A stretch of DNA of 5,380 bases, from assembly GCA_030622375.1 (NCBI GenBank), contig JAUXGC010000092.1, forward strand, positions 1 to 5,380, written 5' to 3'. The position numbers and the translations under genes were made by a program. The stretch comes from Sulfurovum sp. Its GTDB lineage: Bacteria; Campylobacterota; Campylobacteria; Campylobacterales; Sulfurovaceae. The notes under the pieces are model-generated. The model made no database searches. It worked only from the letters and a program-made list of their open reading frames with translations, and was not told where the DNA came from. Numbering within the stretch: position 1 is the stretch's first letter; every line of letters begins with the position of its first letter. Below are positions 1-4,940 of this stretch, in pieces.

Positions 1-117
1 ATTCAGGGTGATGAGGTTCGTGTTTCCGGGAAGAAGATAGATGATCTTCAGGCTGTGATGGCTGAAGTGAAGACTTTGGATCTGAAAGCTCCGCTTGTAT
101 TTGGGAACTTCAAATAA
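1..117 (+). CDS. yajQ: YajQ family (DUF520) nucleotide-binding protein, C-terminal end only
   Basis: This is the last 38 codons of a plus-strand gene that begins outside the window; it ends with TAA at 115-117. The peptide reads [17 protein letters not shown] and ends P-L-V-F-G-N-F-K. It closely follows the conserved C-terminus of YajQ proteins, which reads approximately VRVTGKKRDDLQAVI then LPLQFxNFR. From family knowledge, YajQ is a small cytoplasmic protein of about 160 residues with two ferredoxin-like folds. It binds nucleotides, and some homologues are reported as cyclic-di-GMP effectors. The N-terminal three quarters are missing, so ligand-binding residues cannot be judged. The gene is followed 6 bp later by its own terminator and is convergent with the minus-strand hisIE operon. 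Confidence 0.87.
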   Translation: MQGDEVRVSGKKIDDLQAVMAEVKTLDLKAPLVFGNFK

Positions 118-123
118 TTTATA

Positions 124-154
124 GGGTGTTGTTTTTTTAGCAACATCTTTTTTT
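124..154 (+). terminator. Rho-independent terminator of yajQ
   Basis: GGTGTTG (125-131) pairs with CAACATC (141-147) through seven pairs including one G-U. The loop is 9 nt of mostly T, and a run of seven T follows at 148-154. The hairpin starts 6 nt after the yajQ stop. Its left arm lies inside TAGGGTGTTGT (122-132), a word that recurs in the inverted repeat at 995-1070, so the terminator may derive from a dispersed repeat. Confidence 0.8.
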
Positions 155-213
155 CTTCATTTTATAATTTCCCTAATAAATCCAAACTGTGGTGTTGTTT
201 TTCTCTTCATTTT
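125..213. repeat. Imperfect direct duplication downstream of yajQ
   Basis: GGTGTTGTTTTT occurs exactly at 125-136 and again at 191-202. TCTTCATTTT occurs exactly at 154-163 and again at 204-213. The two words are 17 bp apart in the first copy but only 1 bp apart in the second. The second copy therefore looks like the first without the terminator's right arm and T-run. This suggests a local duplication in which only one copy has kept, or gained, a working terminator. Confidence 0.45.
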
Positions 214-308
214 TTTAGAAAAAACGAAGCAAAAAATCGTCTCTGTTCTCGAATCGCTTTGCTTTCAAGGGCGTTCGCCATGACAGATGCACACTTCGTG
301 TGATTAAT
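162..308 (-). other. Intergenic element with a short minus-strand reading frame; possible dispersed-repeat remnant
   Basis: This 193-bp gap (118-310) has no normal-sized gene. On the minus strand one frame stays open from inside the hisIE end down to 207-209. From an ATG at 281 it encodes 24 residues, starting M-A-N-A-L-E-S-K-A-I-R-E-Q and ending with F-F-A-S-F-F-L-K-K and TGA. The same frame resumes for about 14 codons to a TAA at 162-164. The ATG has no Shine-Dalgarno sequence. Bases 241-302 are visibly richer in G+C than the flanks and hold two small hairpins: GGCG/CGCC at 270-279 and CACAC/GTGTG at 290-302. I see no evidence of expression. It reads like a piece of a repeated or decayed element, but this is a guess. 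Confidence 0.3.
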
Positions 309-310
309 GG

Positions 311-976
311 TTATTTTTGACGGCTTTCTTTCTCTTCTATTCCACTTAATCCAAATCTTCTTCCTAACTCTTGTTTTACTCTGTCTGGTGAGATGTCTCT
401 GTATCCTAGTCCTACTAGGGTGTGGTAGAGTAGATCAGCAGATTCGTAGATGACTTGTTCATCATCCTCTTCGTTGATAGCAACACACACTTCATCTGCC
501 TCTTCACGGATCTTGCTGAGCATAAGTTCTTTATCATCTAAAAGTTTTTTAGTCCAGGACTTTGCTTCTGCAGAAGCATTTTTACGCTCTAATATAGTAT
601 GGTAAAGTGTGTCTACTACGCCATAGATAGCATCTGTATCTACTTCTTGTTCCAAGATAACTTTATCTTGGATTACAGAAGTAAAAAAACAACTTTTTCT
701 TCCTGTATGGCAGGCTACACCATTTTGTTTTATTTTCAATACCACCGTATCTGCATCACAGTCAAGAAGCACATCTTTTACTTCTTGTGTATGGTTAGAG
801 CTTTCACCCTTTTTCCAGATGCGTTGCTTACTGCGGCTGAAGTAGTGAGCGTATCCTGTACTGAGAGTAAGGTTATACGCTTCTTCATTCATATAGGCAA
901 GCATGAGTACTTGTGAAGTTTCATTGGCTTGTGCAATGGCTGGGATGAGGGGGTTTTTATTCCAATCGATGTTCAT
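311..976 (-). CDS. hisI: Bifunctional phosphoribosyl-AMP cyclohydrolase / phosphoribosyl-ATP pyrophosphatase HisIE
   Basis: This cytoplasmic enzyme performs two successive steps of histidine synthesis: PR-ATP to PR-AMP plus pyrophosphate (HisE domain), then opening of the adenine ring of PR-AMP (HisI domain). Numbering from the chosen start, the N-terminal HisI domain (about 1-110) shows V-L-M-L-A-Y-M-N and F-S-R-S-K-Q-R-I-W-K-K-G-E-S-S. It also has metal-binding D72-C73-D74-A-D76 and the zinc cysteines C89 and C96 in C-H-T-G-R-K-S-C. The C-terminal HisE domain (about 115-205) has the MazG-like metal motifs E158-E159-x-x-E162 and E178-x-x-D181. The length of 221 aa fits the fused family, and all key residues are present. 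I start at 976, because GGAG (minus strand, 989-986) lies 9 nt upstream. The ATG at 991 would add five residues but has no Shine-Dalgarno sequence. It is the last gene of the minus-strand cluster, with no clear terminator after it. Confidence 0.95.
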   Translation of the reverse strand: MNIDWNKNPLIPAIAQANETSQVLMLAYMNEEAYNLTLSTGYAHYFSRSKQRIWKKGESSNHTQEVKDVLLDCDADTVVLKIKQNGVACHTGRKSCFFTSVIQDKVILEQEVDTDAIYGVVDTLYHTILERKNASAEAKSWTKKLLDDKELMLSKIREEADEVCVAINEEDDEQVIYESADLLYHTLVGLGYRDISPDRVKQELGRRFGLSGIEEKESRQK

Positions 977-985
977 AATATATTT

Positions 986-989
986 CTCC
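986..989 (-). promoter_or_regulatory. Shine-Dalgarno site that decides the hisIE start
   Basis: On the minus strand GGAG at 989-986 is separated by 9 nt from the ATG at 976. It lies inside the five-codon extension that would be translated from the upstream ATG at 991. The stretch before that upstream ATG is the arm of the 995-1070 inverted repeat and has no ribosome-binding motif. Confidence 0.55.
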
Positions 990-994
990 ATATT

Positions 995-1070
995 GTAGGG
1001 TGTTGTGGGGACACAACACCTTTTATGTGTGATCGTATTTAGATGGTGTTGTCGAGAGACAACACCCTAC
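995..1070. repeat. Nested inverted repeat: two 9-bp hairpins that can also pair as one 12-bp long-range stem
   Basis: Hairpin 1: GGTGTTGTG (999-1007) pairs with CACAACACC (1012-1020) around loop GGGA. Hairpin 2: GGTGTTGTC (1045-1053) pairs with GACAACACC (1058-1066) around loop GAGA. In addition GTAGGGTGTTGT (995-1006) is perfectly complementary to ACAACACCCTAC (1059-1070), so the outer arms can pair and exclude both local hairpins. The element fills nearly the whole gap between the SPFH stop and hisIE, so it would lie in the intercistronic RNA. On the transcribed minus strand neither hairpin is followed by a T-run, so it is not a standard terminator there. The TAGGGTGTTGT word is shared with 122-132. 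It resembles REP-type intergenic palindromes, possibly affecting mRNA processing or stability between the two cistrons. Confidence 0.8.
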
Positions 1071-1076
1071 GGGGGA

Positions 1077-2168
1077 TTATTGTGCTCCCATTAAACGTTG
1101 TTCTTGCTTGCCTTTTGCATCTACCCAAATGTTAGGTACTGCACCACCAGGTGTAAGGAAGATCTGTGCATCTTTGTTGACTCTAAGTGCTTCATTGAAT
1201 TTCCCTTGTGTTTTGATCTGTTCTAGTTGGAGAAGTTCAGGAGTAAGTGACTTTGCAATAAGGATGTTTGCCTTGGCTTGCTCTTCTGCTTCGATACGAA
1301 TCTTATCAGCTTCACCTTGTGCTTCGATTCTATTTCTATCAGCTTCACCTCTTGCAACTTCTGCTGCTCTTTGTGCTTCTTGTTTTGCTTTCTCTTTTTG
1401 TTGTTCGGCAATGGTAACATCTTGTTTGGCTATTTGAACTCTTTCAATTTGATCTTTAATTTTTATTGGAAGATTAATGGTTCTAAGTTCAACAGAAGTA
1501 AGAATAACAGGTTGACTAGGAAGCGCATCAACACTCTCTTTTACTTTTAACTCTATGGCTGCTGCAATTTGATTACGCATCTCTGGGAGTTGTTCTGCTG
1601 TATATTGACCTACGACATCACGCACAACCTCTCTTACTTTAGAGTTGATAATTTTCTCTTCCCAGCTTGAGCCCCATTTCTCTATGGTATCAGGAGCTGA
1701 CTCAGCTTTAAGGCGATACTGTACTGCAATATCTATATTTACAGTCAAACCTCTTTTGTCTAGTACGGTAATGGCAGGATTTCTACGTAATCCACCCTCA
1801 AAACCTCTATAGCTATCGCCCAATTCACCAGTAGAGATATTGCTGTATGTGATAAGTCTAATACGTGTATTAACAGGGATAATTTTTTGCAAGACAGGGA
1901 TGTAGAAGTGAAGTCCTGCATGTAGTGGTTCAGATTCAAATTTACCTGTGTTTACTTTAATTCCTATTTCGCCAGAATTTATGATAGTAAATGGTTTAAG
2001 TACAAACATTGCAAATCCGATAGCAGCTATTATAAGCAACCATGGAGCACCTTTCCCCATATTTCCTAATGGATTTTCAAAATTGTTTCCACCACCACGG
2101 TTATTGTTATTATTTGAGTTGTTACTCGATTTCTTTTTTTTAAAATAGTCATTCATGTCTGCTGGCAT
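1077..2168 (-). CDS. SPFH/Band 7 (prohibitin-like, HflK-like) membrane protein
   Basis: This 363-aa protein has a membrane anchor and an SPFH domain. The short N-terminal tail contains a lysine run and a low-complexity Asn/Gly stretch (about residues 14-29). One transmembrane helix follows (about 41-59). The SPFH/Band 7 domain (about 60-240) opens with T-I-I-N-S-G-E-I-G-I and later has the conserved-looking V-R-E-V-V-R-D-V-V-G-Q-Y-T. A charged Ala/Glu/Lys/Arg coiled coil (about 240-300) includes an 11-residue tandem repeat (273-283 and 284-294, each G-E-A-D...R-I-E-A). The C-terminus carries F-L-T-P-G-G-A-V-P-N-I-W. The family forms large membrane-bound rings. HflK-type members modulate FtsH, but whether this one does is inference. 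I recall the C. jejuni homologue Cj0268c being linked to adhesion and invasion. The start at 2168 is supported by AAGGA 6 nt upstream, and that motif overlaps the ilvE TAA stop; the ilvE stop is 9 bp away, so the two are probably translationally coupled. Confidence 0.9.
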   Translation of the reverse strand: MPADMNDYFKKKKSSNNSNNNNNRGGGNNFENPLGNMGKGAPWLLIIAAIGFAMFVLKPFTIINSGEIGIKVNTGKFESEPLHAGLHFYIPVLQKIIPVNTRIRLITYSNISTGELGDSYRGFEGGLRRNPAITVLDKRGLTVNIDIAVQYRLKAESAPDTIEKWGSSWEEKIINSKVREVVRDVVGQYTAEQLPEMRNQIAAAIELKVKESVDALPSQPVILTSVELRTINLPIKIKDQIERVQIAKQDVTIAEQQKEKAKQEAQRAAEVARGEADRNRIEAQGEADKIRIEAEEQAKANILIAKSLTPELLQLEQIKTQGKFNEALRVNKDAQIFLTPGGAVPNIWVDAKGKQEQRLMGAQ

Positions 2169-2177
2169 TTGTAATCC

Positions 2178-3098
2178 TTAGTTAATATAGGTTAAGTGTT
2201 GGATATAGTGAGGGTTTTTACCTGCAACTACATCAAAATAGGCTGTCTGTAATTTTTCTGTGATTGTTCCTCTTGAACCAGTCCCGATGATACGGGCATC
2301 TACTTCACGGATAGGTGTTACTTCTGCGGCTGTGCCAGTGAGGAATGCTTCATCAGCGATGTAAATCTCTTCACGAGTGATACGTCTTCTCACAACTTCT
2401 ATACCCATGTCAGTAGCTAAGTCTATGACAGTTTGTTGGGTAATAGACTCAAGTGTATTGTCACTAGGAGGAGAGATAAGTTTACCTTCTCTTACCATGA
2501 AAAAACATGCACCAGATGCTTCAGCGATGTACCCTTGATCATCTCTAAGTAAGGCTTCATCATAGCCAGCTTCTACGGCTTCAAATTTTGCCATTTGAGA
2601 GTTAAGGTAATTGGCTACGGCTTTTGCCTTGCCCATACCCGAAGTATTGGGGGTTCTTGTCATAGAGGAGACTTTTAACCTGATACCACGTCTCAAACCC
2701 TCTTCACCAAGATATGCACCCCATTCCCATGCTGAGATAGAAACATTTACAGGACAGTCTTTGTGGTAAAGTCCCATAACACCATAACCAAGATAAACCA
2801 GTGGTCGAAGGTATGCTCCATTAAAAAGTTCATTCTCTTGTAAAAGCTTCACTTGCGCGGCATTAAGCTCTTCTAGGGTATAGGGCACATCCATAAGTGT
2901 CATCTTGGATGAGTTTAAAAGTCTTTGTGTATGCTCTTTTAATTTAAAAATAGCACATCTACCATCAACTGTAGGATAAGCCTTAGTTCCTTCTATGGCA
3001 CCATTACCATAATGTAGTGTATGAGTAAGAACGTGTACCTTGGCATCGTCCCAAGGAGTGAGTTCTCCATCCATCCATATATATTTTGCTTTGTTCAT
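2178..3098 (-). CDS. ilvE: Branched-chain amino acid aminotransferase IlvE (class IV, PLP-dependent)
   Basis: This enzyme carries out the last, reversible step of valine, leucine and isoleucine synthesis, moving an amino group from glutamate to the branched 2-oxo acids in the cytoplasm. The sequence follows the IlvE family throughout: Y-I-W-M-D-G-E near the start, D-D-A-K-V-H-V-L-T-H-T-L-H-Y-G, then A-Y-L-R-P-L-V, W-E-W-G-A-Y-L-G, N-Y-L-N-S and G-Y-I-A-E-A-S-G. The phosphate-binding loop T-G-T-A-A-E-V-T-P is also present. Numbering from the chosen ATG, the PLP lysine is K159 (aligned through K-A-x-x-N-Y-L) and the cofactor glutamate is E193. I prefer the ATG at 3098 (306 aa), because AAGG lies 8 nt upstream and the N-terminus then matches the family. 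The ATG at 3119 (313 aa) has no good ribosome site but cannot be excluded. It sits 9 bp upstream of the SPFH gene. No terminator separates it from the 62-aa gene, and no convincing promoter of its own is visible in 3120-3180. Confidence 0.95.
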   Translation of the reverse strand: MNKAKYIWMDGELTPWDDAKVHVLTHTLHYGNGAIEGTKAYPTVDGRCAIFKLKEHTQRLLNSSKMTLMDVPYTLEELNAAQVKLLQENELFNGAYLRPLVYLGYGVMGLYHKDCPVNVSISAWEWGAYLGEEGLRRGIRLKVSSMTRTPNTSGMGKAKAVANYLNSQMAKFEAVEAGYDEALLRDDQGYIAEASGACFFMVREGKLISPPSDNTLESITQQTVIDLATDMGIEVVRRRITREEIYIADEAFLTGTAAEVTPIREVDARIIGTGSRGTITEKLQTAYFDVVAGKNPHYIQHLTYIN

Positions 3099-3180
3099 TT
3101 GTACTGCCTTGCTGTCCATGTCGTATATCTTTATGTATAAATTTGAGACAGATAATAGCTAAATTGTTGTTAATAGTTGG

Positions 3181-3369
3181 TTATGCAAACTGAAGAAATA
3201 GACCTACCAAGAGTGAGAGAAATATGGTAGTTGATATTAGAAGTAAATTATACCATTTCTCAGATATATCGAATTGGCTACTTGCCCACTCCATAAGTTT
3301 AATGGCAGGAAATGCCATAAACATTAGCATAACAATTGAAAACACAAGCGTAAGGACAATATCTATCAT
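3181..3369 (-). CDS. Small hypothetical membrane protein (62 aa, two transmembrane helices)
   Basis: I do not recognise this protein. It has two hydrophobic helices (about residues 3-23 and 41-60) joined by a short polar loop, M-E-W-A-S-S-Q-F-D-I-S-E-K-W. No enzymatic or metal motif is present. Its ATG at 3369 lies 3 bp after the TAG of the upstream 127-aa gene and has only a poor Shine-Dalgarno match. It is therefore probably translated by coupling to that gene, which argues that it is real. A 61-82 bp gap with no terminator separates it from ilvE. It may form a complex with the 127-aa protein. Confidence 0.7.
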   Translation of the reverse strand: MIDIVLTLVFSIVMLMFMAFPAIKLMEWASSQFDISEKWYNLLLISTTIFLSLLVGLFLQFA

Positions 3370-3372
3370 AAT

Positions 3373-3756
3373 CTATATACCATAAAACTGACGTGCAAAG
3401 TCTATCTCTTCTTTCGTATGAAGAAGTAAAGATGAGAGTTGTGAGCCATTATTATCTAAAATAATAAGTGTAGTGCCCTCTATTTTAAGATGTGTCTTCC
3501 CCCATCCTTTTTCAAGTCTCTCAAACTCTTTAAAAAGTGTCATATTGTTGGGTTTTTCTTTAAATTCAGGGTCTTCTCTGTTTAAAATTGTGAGTCCTCC
3601 AAAGCGTTTATCCATATAGTAGGGACTGTATTTCTGCACGGCTTTATAAACACGGTTGTTTTTTGGACTTGGTTTGCTTTGAAAAAATGCAGAAAGACCA
3701 AAAAGTATAAATCCTATCAATAGTGCAATAGGAAGATATTTTTTAAGATTCGGCAT
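3373..3756 (-). CDS. Hypothetical single-pass membrane protein (127 aa)
   Basis: I do not recognise this protein beyond its resemblance to conserved hypothetical proteins of Campylobacterota. A short basic N-terminus (P-N-L-K-K-Y) precedes one hydrophobic helix (about 7-25). The remaining 100 residues are polar and lack cysteine or haem motifs. The pattern suggests an N-in anchor, possibly an uncleaved signal, with a periplasmic domain. Features of that domain are Y-S-P-Y-Y-M-D-K-R-F-G-G-L-T-I (43-57), a charged middle and L-I-I-L-D-N-N-G (97-104). The start at 3756 is well supported by GGAGG 6-7 nt upstream. It is the first gene of the minus-strand cluster and stops 3 bp before the 62-aa gene. 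Its promoter appears to be the minus-strand half of the FNR-type divergent region at 3825-3866. Confidence 0.8.
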   Translation of the reverse strand: MPNLKKYLPIALLIGFILFGLSAFFQSKPSPKNNRVYKAVQKYSPYYMDKRFGGLTILNREDPEFKEKPNNMTLFKEFERLEKGWGKTHLKIEGTTLIILDNNGSQLSSLLLHTKEEIDFARQFYGI

Positions 3757-3824
3757 TTGGTACCTCCATGTACTGAATGTTAATTTTTATCATTGAGGAC
3801 ATAATTTGCGTTTATTTTCTAGAA

Positions 3825-3830
3825 AGTATA
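3825..3830 (-). promoter_or_regulatory. -10 element of the minus-strand promoter (127-aa gene cluster)
   Basis: On the minus strand TATACT lies at 3830-3825, one mismatch from TATAAT. No good -35 hexamer is seen at 17 bp. Instead the FNR-type box 3853-3866 ends exactly 22 bp upstream, which is the spacing of class II activator-dependent promoters. The predicted transcription start is near 3818, giving a leader of about 60 nt before the ATG at 3756. Confidence 0.5.
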
Positions 3831-3852
3831 GAGCCTTTTAACTAAAAGTAGC

Positions 3853-3866
3853 TTGATGAATATCAA
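3853..3866. promoter_or_regulatory. FNR/CRP-type operator in the divergent intergenic region
   Basis: TTGAT-gaat-ATCAA is a perfect 5-4-5 inverted repeat. It is identical in both half-sites to the E. coli FNR consensus TTGAT-N4-ATCAA. It lies between the divergent 127-aa and 121-aa genes and is 22 bp from the minus-strand -10 and 23 bp from the plus-strand -10. Which CRP/FNR-family regulator of this organism reads it is not shown by the window. In Campylobacterota, known NO-responsive members such as NssR use a different half-site, TTAAC. Confidence 0.7.
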
Positions 3867-3889
3867 CCCACCTTATAGTTAAAGTGTGT

Positions 3890-3895
3890 TATTAT
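3890..3895 (+). promoter_or_regulatory. -10 element of the plus-strand promoter for the 121-aa gene
   Basis: TATTAT at 3890-3895 starts 23 bp after the FNR-type box (22 bp if the hexamer is taken one base earlier as TTATTA). There is no consensus -35, as expected for an activator-dependent promoter. Predicted transcription start is near 3902, about 37 nt before the ATG at 3939. Confidence 0.5.
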
Positions 3896-3938
3896 TCTCT
3901 GACATTAAATATATATTAACTAAATACTAGGCAAACAG

Positions 3939-4304
3939 ATGAAAAACTTTTTCTTTTTAGAGGGCGGATACCTTATACTTGGAGCCATTGTATTACTTAT
4001 TACGCTCTTTGTAGGCACTAGACCATTTATGTCTAAAGGGGCTGCAAAAAGAGGGCTTATGTGGGTATCATTGGTTATTGCAATCATGATAGGAGCACAT
4101 TATAATATGACCATAAACAGAATGGCAGAAGTTAAGATTGCTTTTGAAAAAGATTTGGAAATTATATGTGAAAGTCGTATGGTACGAAAAGTAGCTCCCT
4201 ATGTTATGATTAAAAAATCTCGTGGTTGGCAACTCAAAGATGACAACTTTGTCTCTTCTGAGTACTCAAGACCTTTCTTTTCTGCTAGATGTATAGTTAA
4301 GTAA
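3939..4304 (+). CDS. Hypothetical membrane protein (121 aa, two transmembrane helices, two cysteines in the tail)
   Basis: I do not recognise this protein. Helices lie at about residues 9-28 and 38-55. The loop between them is basic (R-P-F-M-S-K-G-A-A-K-R), so by the positive-inside rule the loop is cytoplasmic and both termini face the periplasm. The C-terminal 65 residues would form a small periplasmic domain with two cysteines, C77 and C118, which could form a disulfide. It is basic and has no CXXCH or other cofactor motif. The ATG at 3939 is preceded by AGG with 7-nt spacing. It is driven by the plus side of the FNR-type divergent region, and 230 bp separate it from the next gene. No clear terminator follows it. 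Its control suggests a role under low oxygen or during denitrification, but this is inference. Confidence 0.75.
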   Translation: MKNFFFLEGGYLILGAIVLLITLFVGTRPFMSKGAAKRGLMWVSLVIAIMIGAHYNMTINRMAEVKIAFEKDLEIICESRMVRKVAPYVMIKKSRGWQLKDDNFVSSEYSRPFFSARCIVK

Positions 4305-4433
4305 TTCAAATAGTATAAAAATATTGTTTGTAGTCAAATCCAAGAGGCAGCAATCAATATATTTTATTATCTTATAAATATTATAATTTACAATTAATTT
4401 ACATATAAAACTTTATAATTATTTCTCTTTTTC
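4305..4433 (+). other. AT-rich intergenic stretch without a recognisable gene
   Basis: This part of the 230-bp gap between the two small membrane protein genes is extremely AT-rich and contains no open frame of useful length. I see no hairpin with a T-run after the 121-aa gene, so transcription may read through toward 4535. The only motif is a weak, doubly mismatched FNR-like site at 4324-4337 (TTGTTtgtaGTCAA), which I do not call. Confidence 0.5.
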
Positions 4434-4475
4434 TTGATATGTGTCAATCTAATCATAGTTCCAAACTGTCATAAT
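4434..4475 (+). promoter_or_regulatory. FNR/CRP-type promoter upstream of the 119-aa gene and norC
   Basis: TTGAT-atgt-GTCAA at 4434-4447 matches the FNR consensus in nine of ten half-site bases. Exactly 22 bp later is CATAAT (4470-4475), one mismatch from the -10 consensus. That geometry puts the operator centre at -41.5 from a start near 4482, the classic position for direct activation by FNR-type regulators. A leader of about 53 nt follows to the ATG at 4535. No competing -35 was seen. Confidence 0.65.
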
Positions 4476-4534
4476 ATATCTATGCTCTAGGGTCATTTAG
4501 CCTTTTAGTAAATAGATATACAGTTAGGAAACAT

Positions 4535-4894
4535 ATGATGGAATCGTTGATAGTTCGACCAGAGATTGCACTAGATCAATTTTTGCCTGTTTTTATAGAG
4601 TCAACGCTTGTACTTGTTTTTGGAGTAGGGTATGCAGCAGTCATAACCCTTTCTAAAATGGGATACTTTTCCAAAAAGTGGATGCCTGTTGGATATCTAT
4701 TTTGGGCATTACAAACATATTTCTTGTATGATTTTGCACTTCTTATCCAGAGTAACCCTTTTACTACAAAAGTATTGATGGTTACTATGGTAGCGTATCT
4801 TTTTATCCCTCATCTCTACTTTATGTTAATAAGTGCAGCAGATGAGCGTTATGATTCAGAAGACAAAAGCATACAGGATACAAAACAATATTAG
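4535..4894 (+). CDS. Hypothetical three-helix membrane protein upstream of norC (119 aa)
   Basis: I do not recognise a named family. Three hydrophobic helices are visible at about residues 16-38, 50-72 and 79-101. The sequence between helices 1 and 2 is basic (K-M-G-Y-F-S-K-K-W), and a charged hydrophilic tail follows (A-A-D-E-R-Y-D-S-E-D-K). The helices are rich in Tyr, Phe and Trp; H93 in F-I-P-H-L-Y-F is the only histidine. There is no cysteine, so it carries no c-type haem. AGGA at 4526-4529 lies 5 nt before the ATG at 4535 and 8 nt before a second ATG at 4538; either could be used. It is the first gene behind the FNR-type promoter, and the NorC-like gene follows after 127 bp with no clear terminator. 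It could be an assembly or accessory factor for nitric oxide reductase, but this is inference from position alone. Confidence 0.78.
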   Translation: MMESLIVRPEIALDQFLPVFIESTLVLVFGVGYAAVITLSKMGYFSKKWMPVGYLFWALQTYFLYDFALLIQSNPFTTKVLMVTMVAYLFIPHLYFMLISAADERYDSEDKSIQDTKQY

Positions 4895-4919
4895 AACATA
4901 TAAGTAGAGCAAAGTTAAA

Positions 4920-4935
4920 ATGCGACTAGTCGCAT
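4920..4935. promoter_or_regulatory. 16-bp perfect palindrome in the norC leader
   Basis: ATGCGACTAGTCGCAT is identical to its reverse complement. It is GC-richer than its surroundings, 26 bp after the 119-aa gene stop and about 87 bp before the norC ATG. It could be an operator for a dimeric regulator or one arm system of an RNA structure. Its half-site (ATGCGACT) does not match FNR, NssR or NsrR sites that I know. Confidence 0.5.
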
Positions 4936-4940
4936 GAGCC

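Noticed and set aside
290..302. CACAC/GTGTG hairpin as the hisIE terminator
   Set aside because: It is only 5 bp and is not followed by a T-run on the minus strand. The CTTC/GAAG stem at 205-229 is mostly A-T pairs with a mismatch, so no confident terminator can be named.
599..916. Plus-strand open frame opposite hisIE
   Set aside because: It is antisense to a clearly conserved HisIE with all catalytic residues, has no ribosome site and no recognisable protein pattern.
1108..1550. Open frames on both strands overlapping the SPFH coiled-coil region
   Set aside because: They are low-complexity shadows of the Ala/Glu/Lys-rich coiled-coil codons; the SPFH frame is the conserved one.
4324..4337. 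TTGTTtgtaGTCAA as an additional FNR box
   Set aside because: There is one mismatch in each half-site, in very AT-rich sequence, and no -10 was identified at class II spacing; chance is a sufficient explanation.
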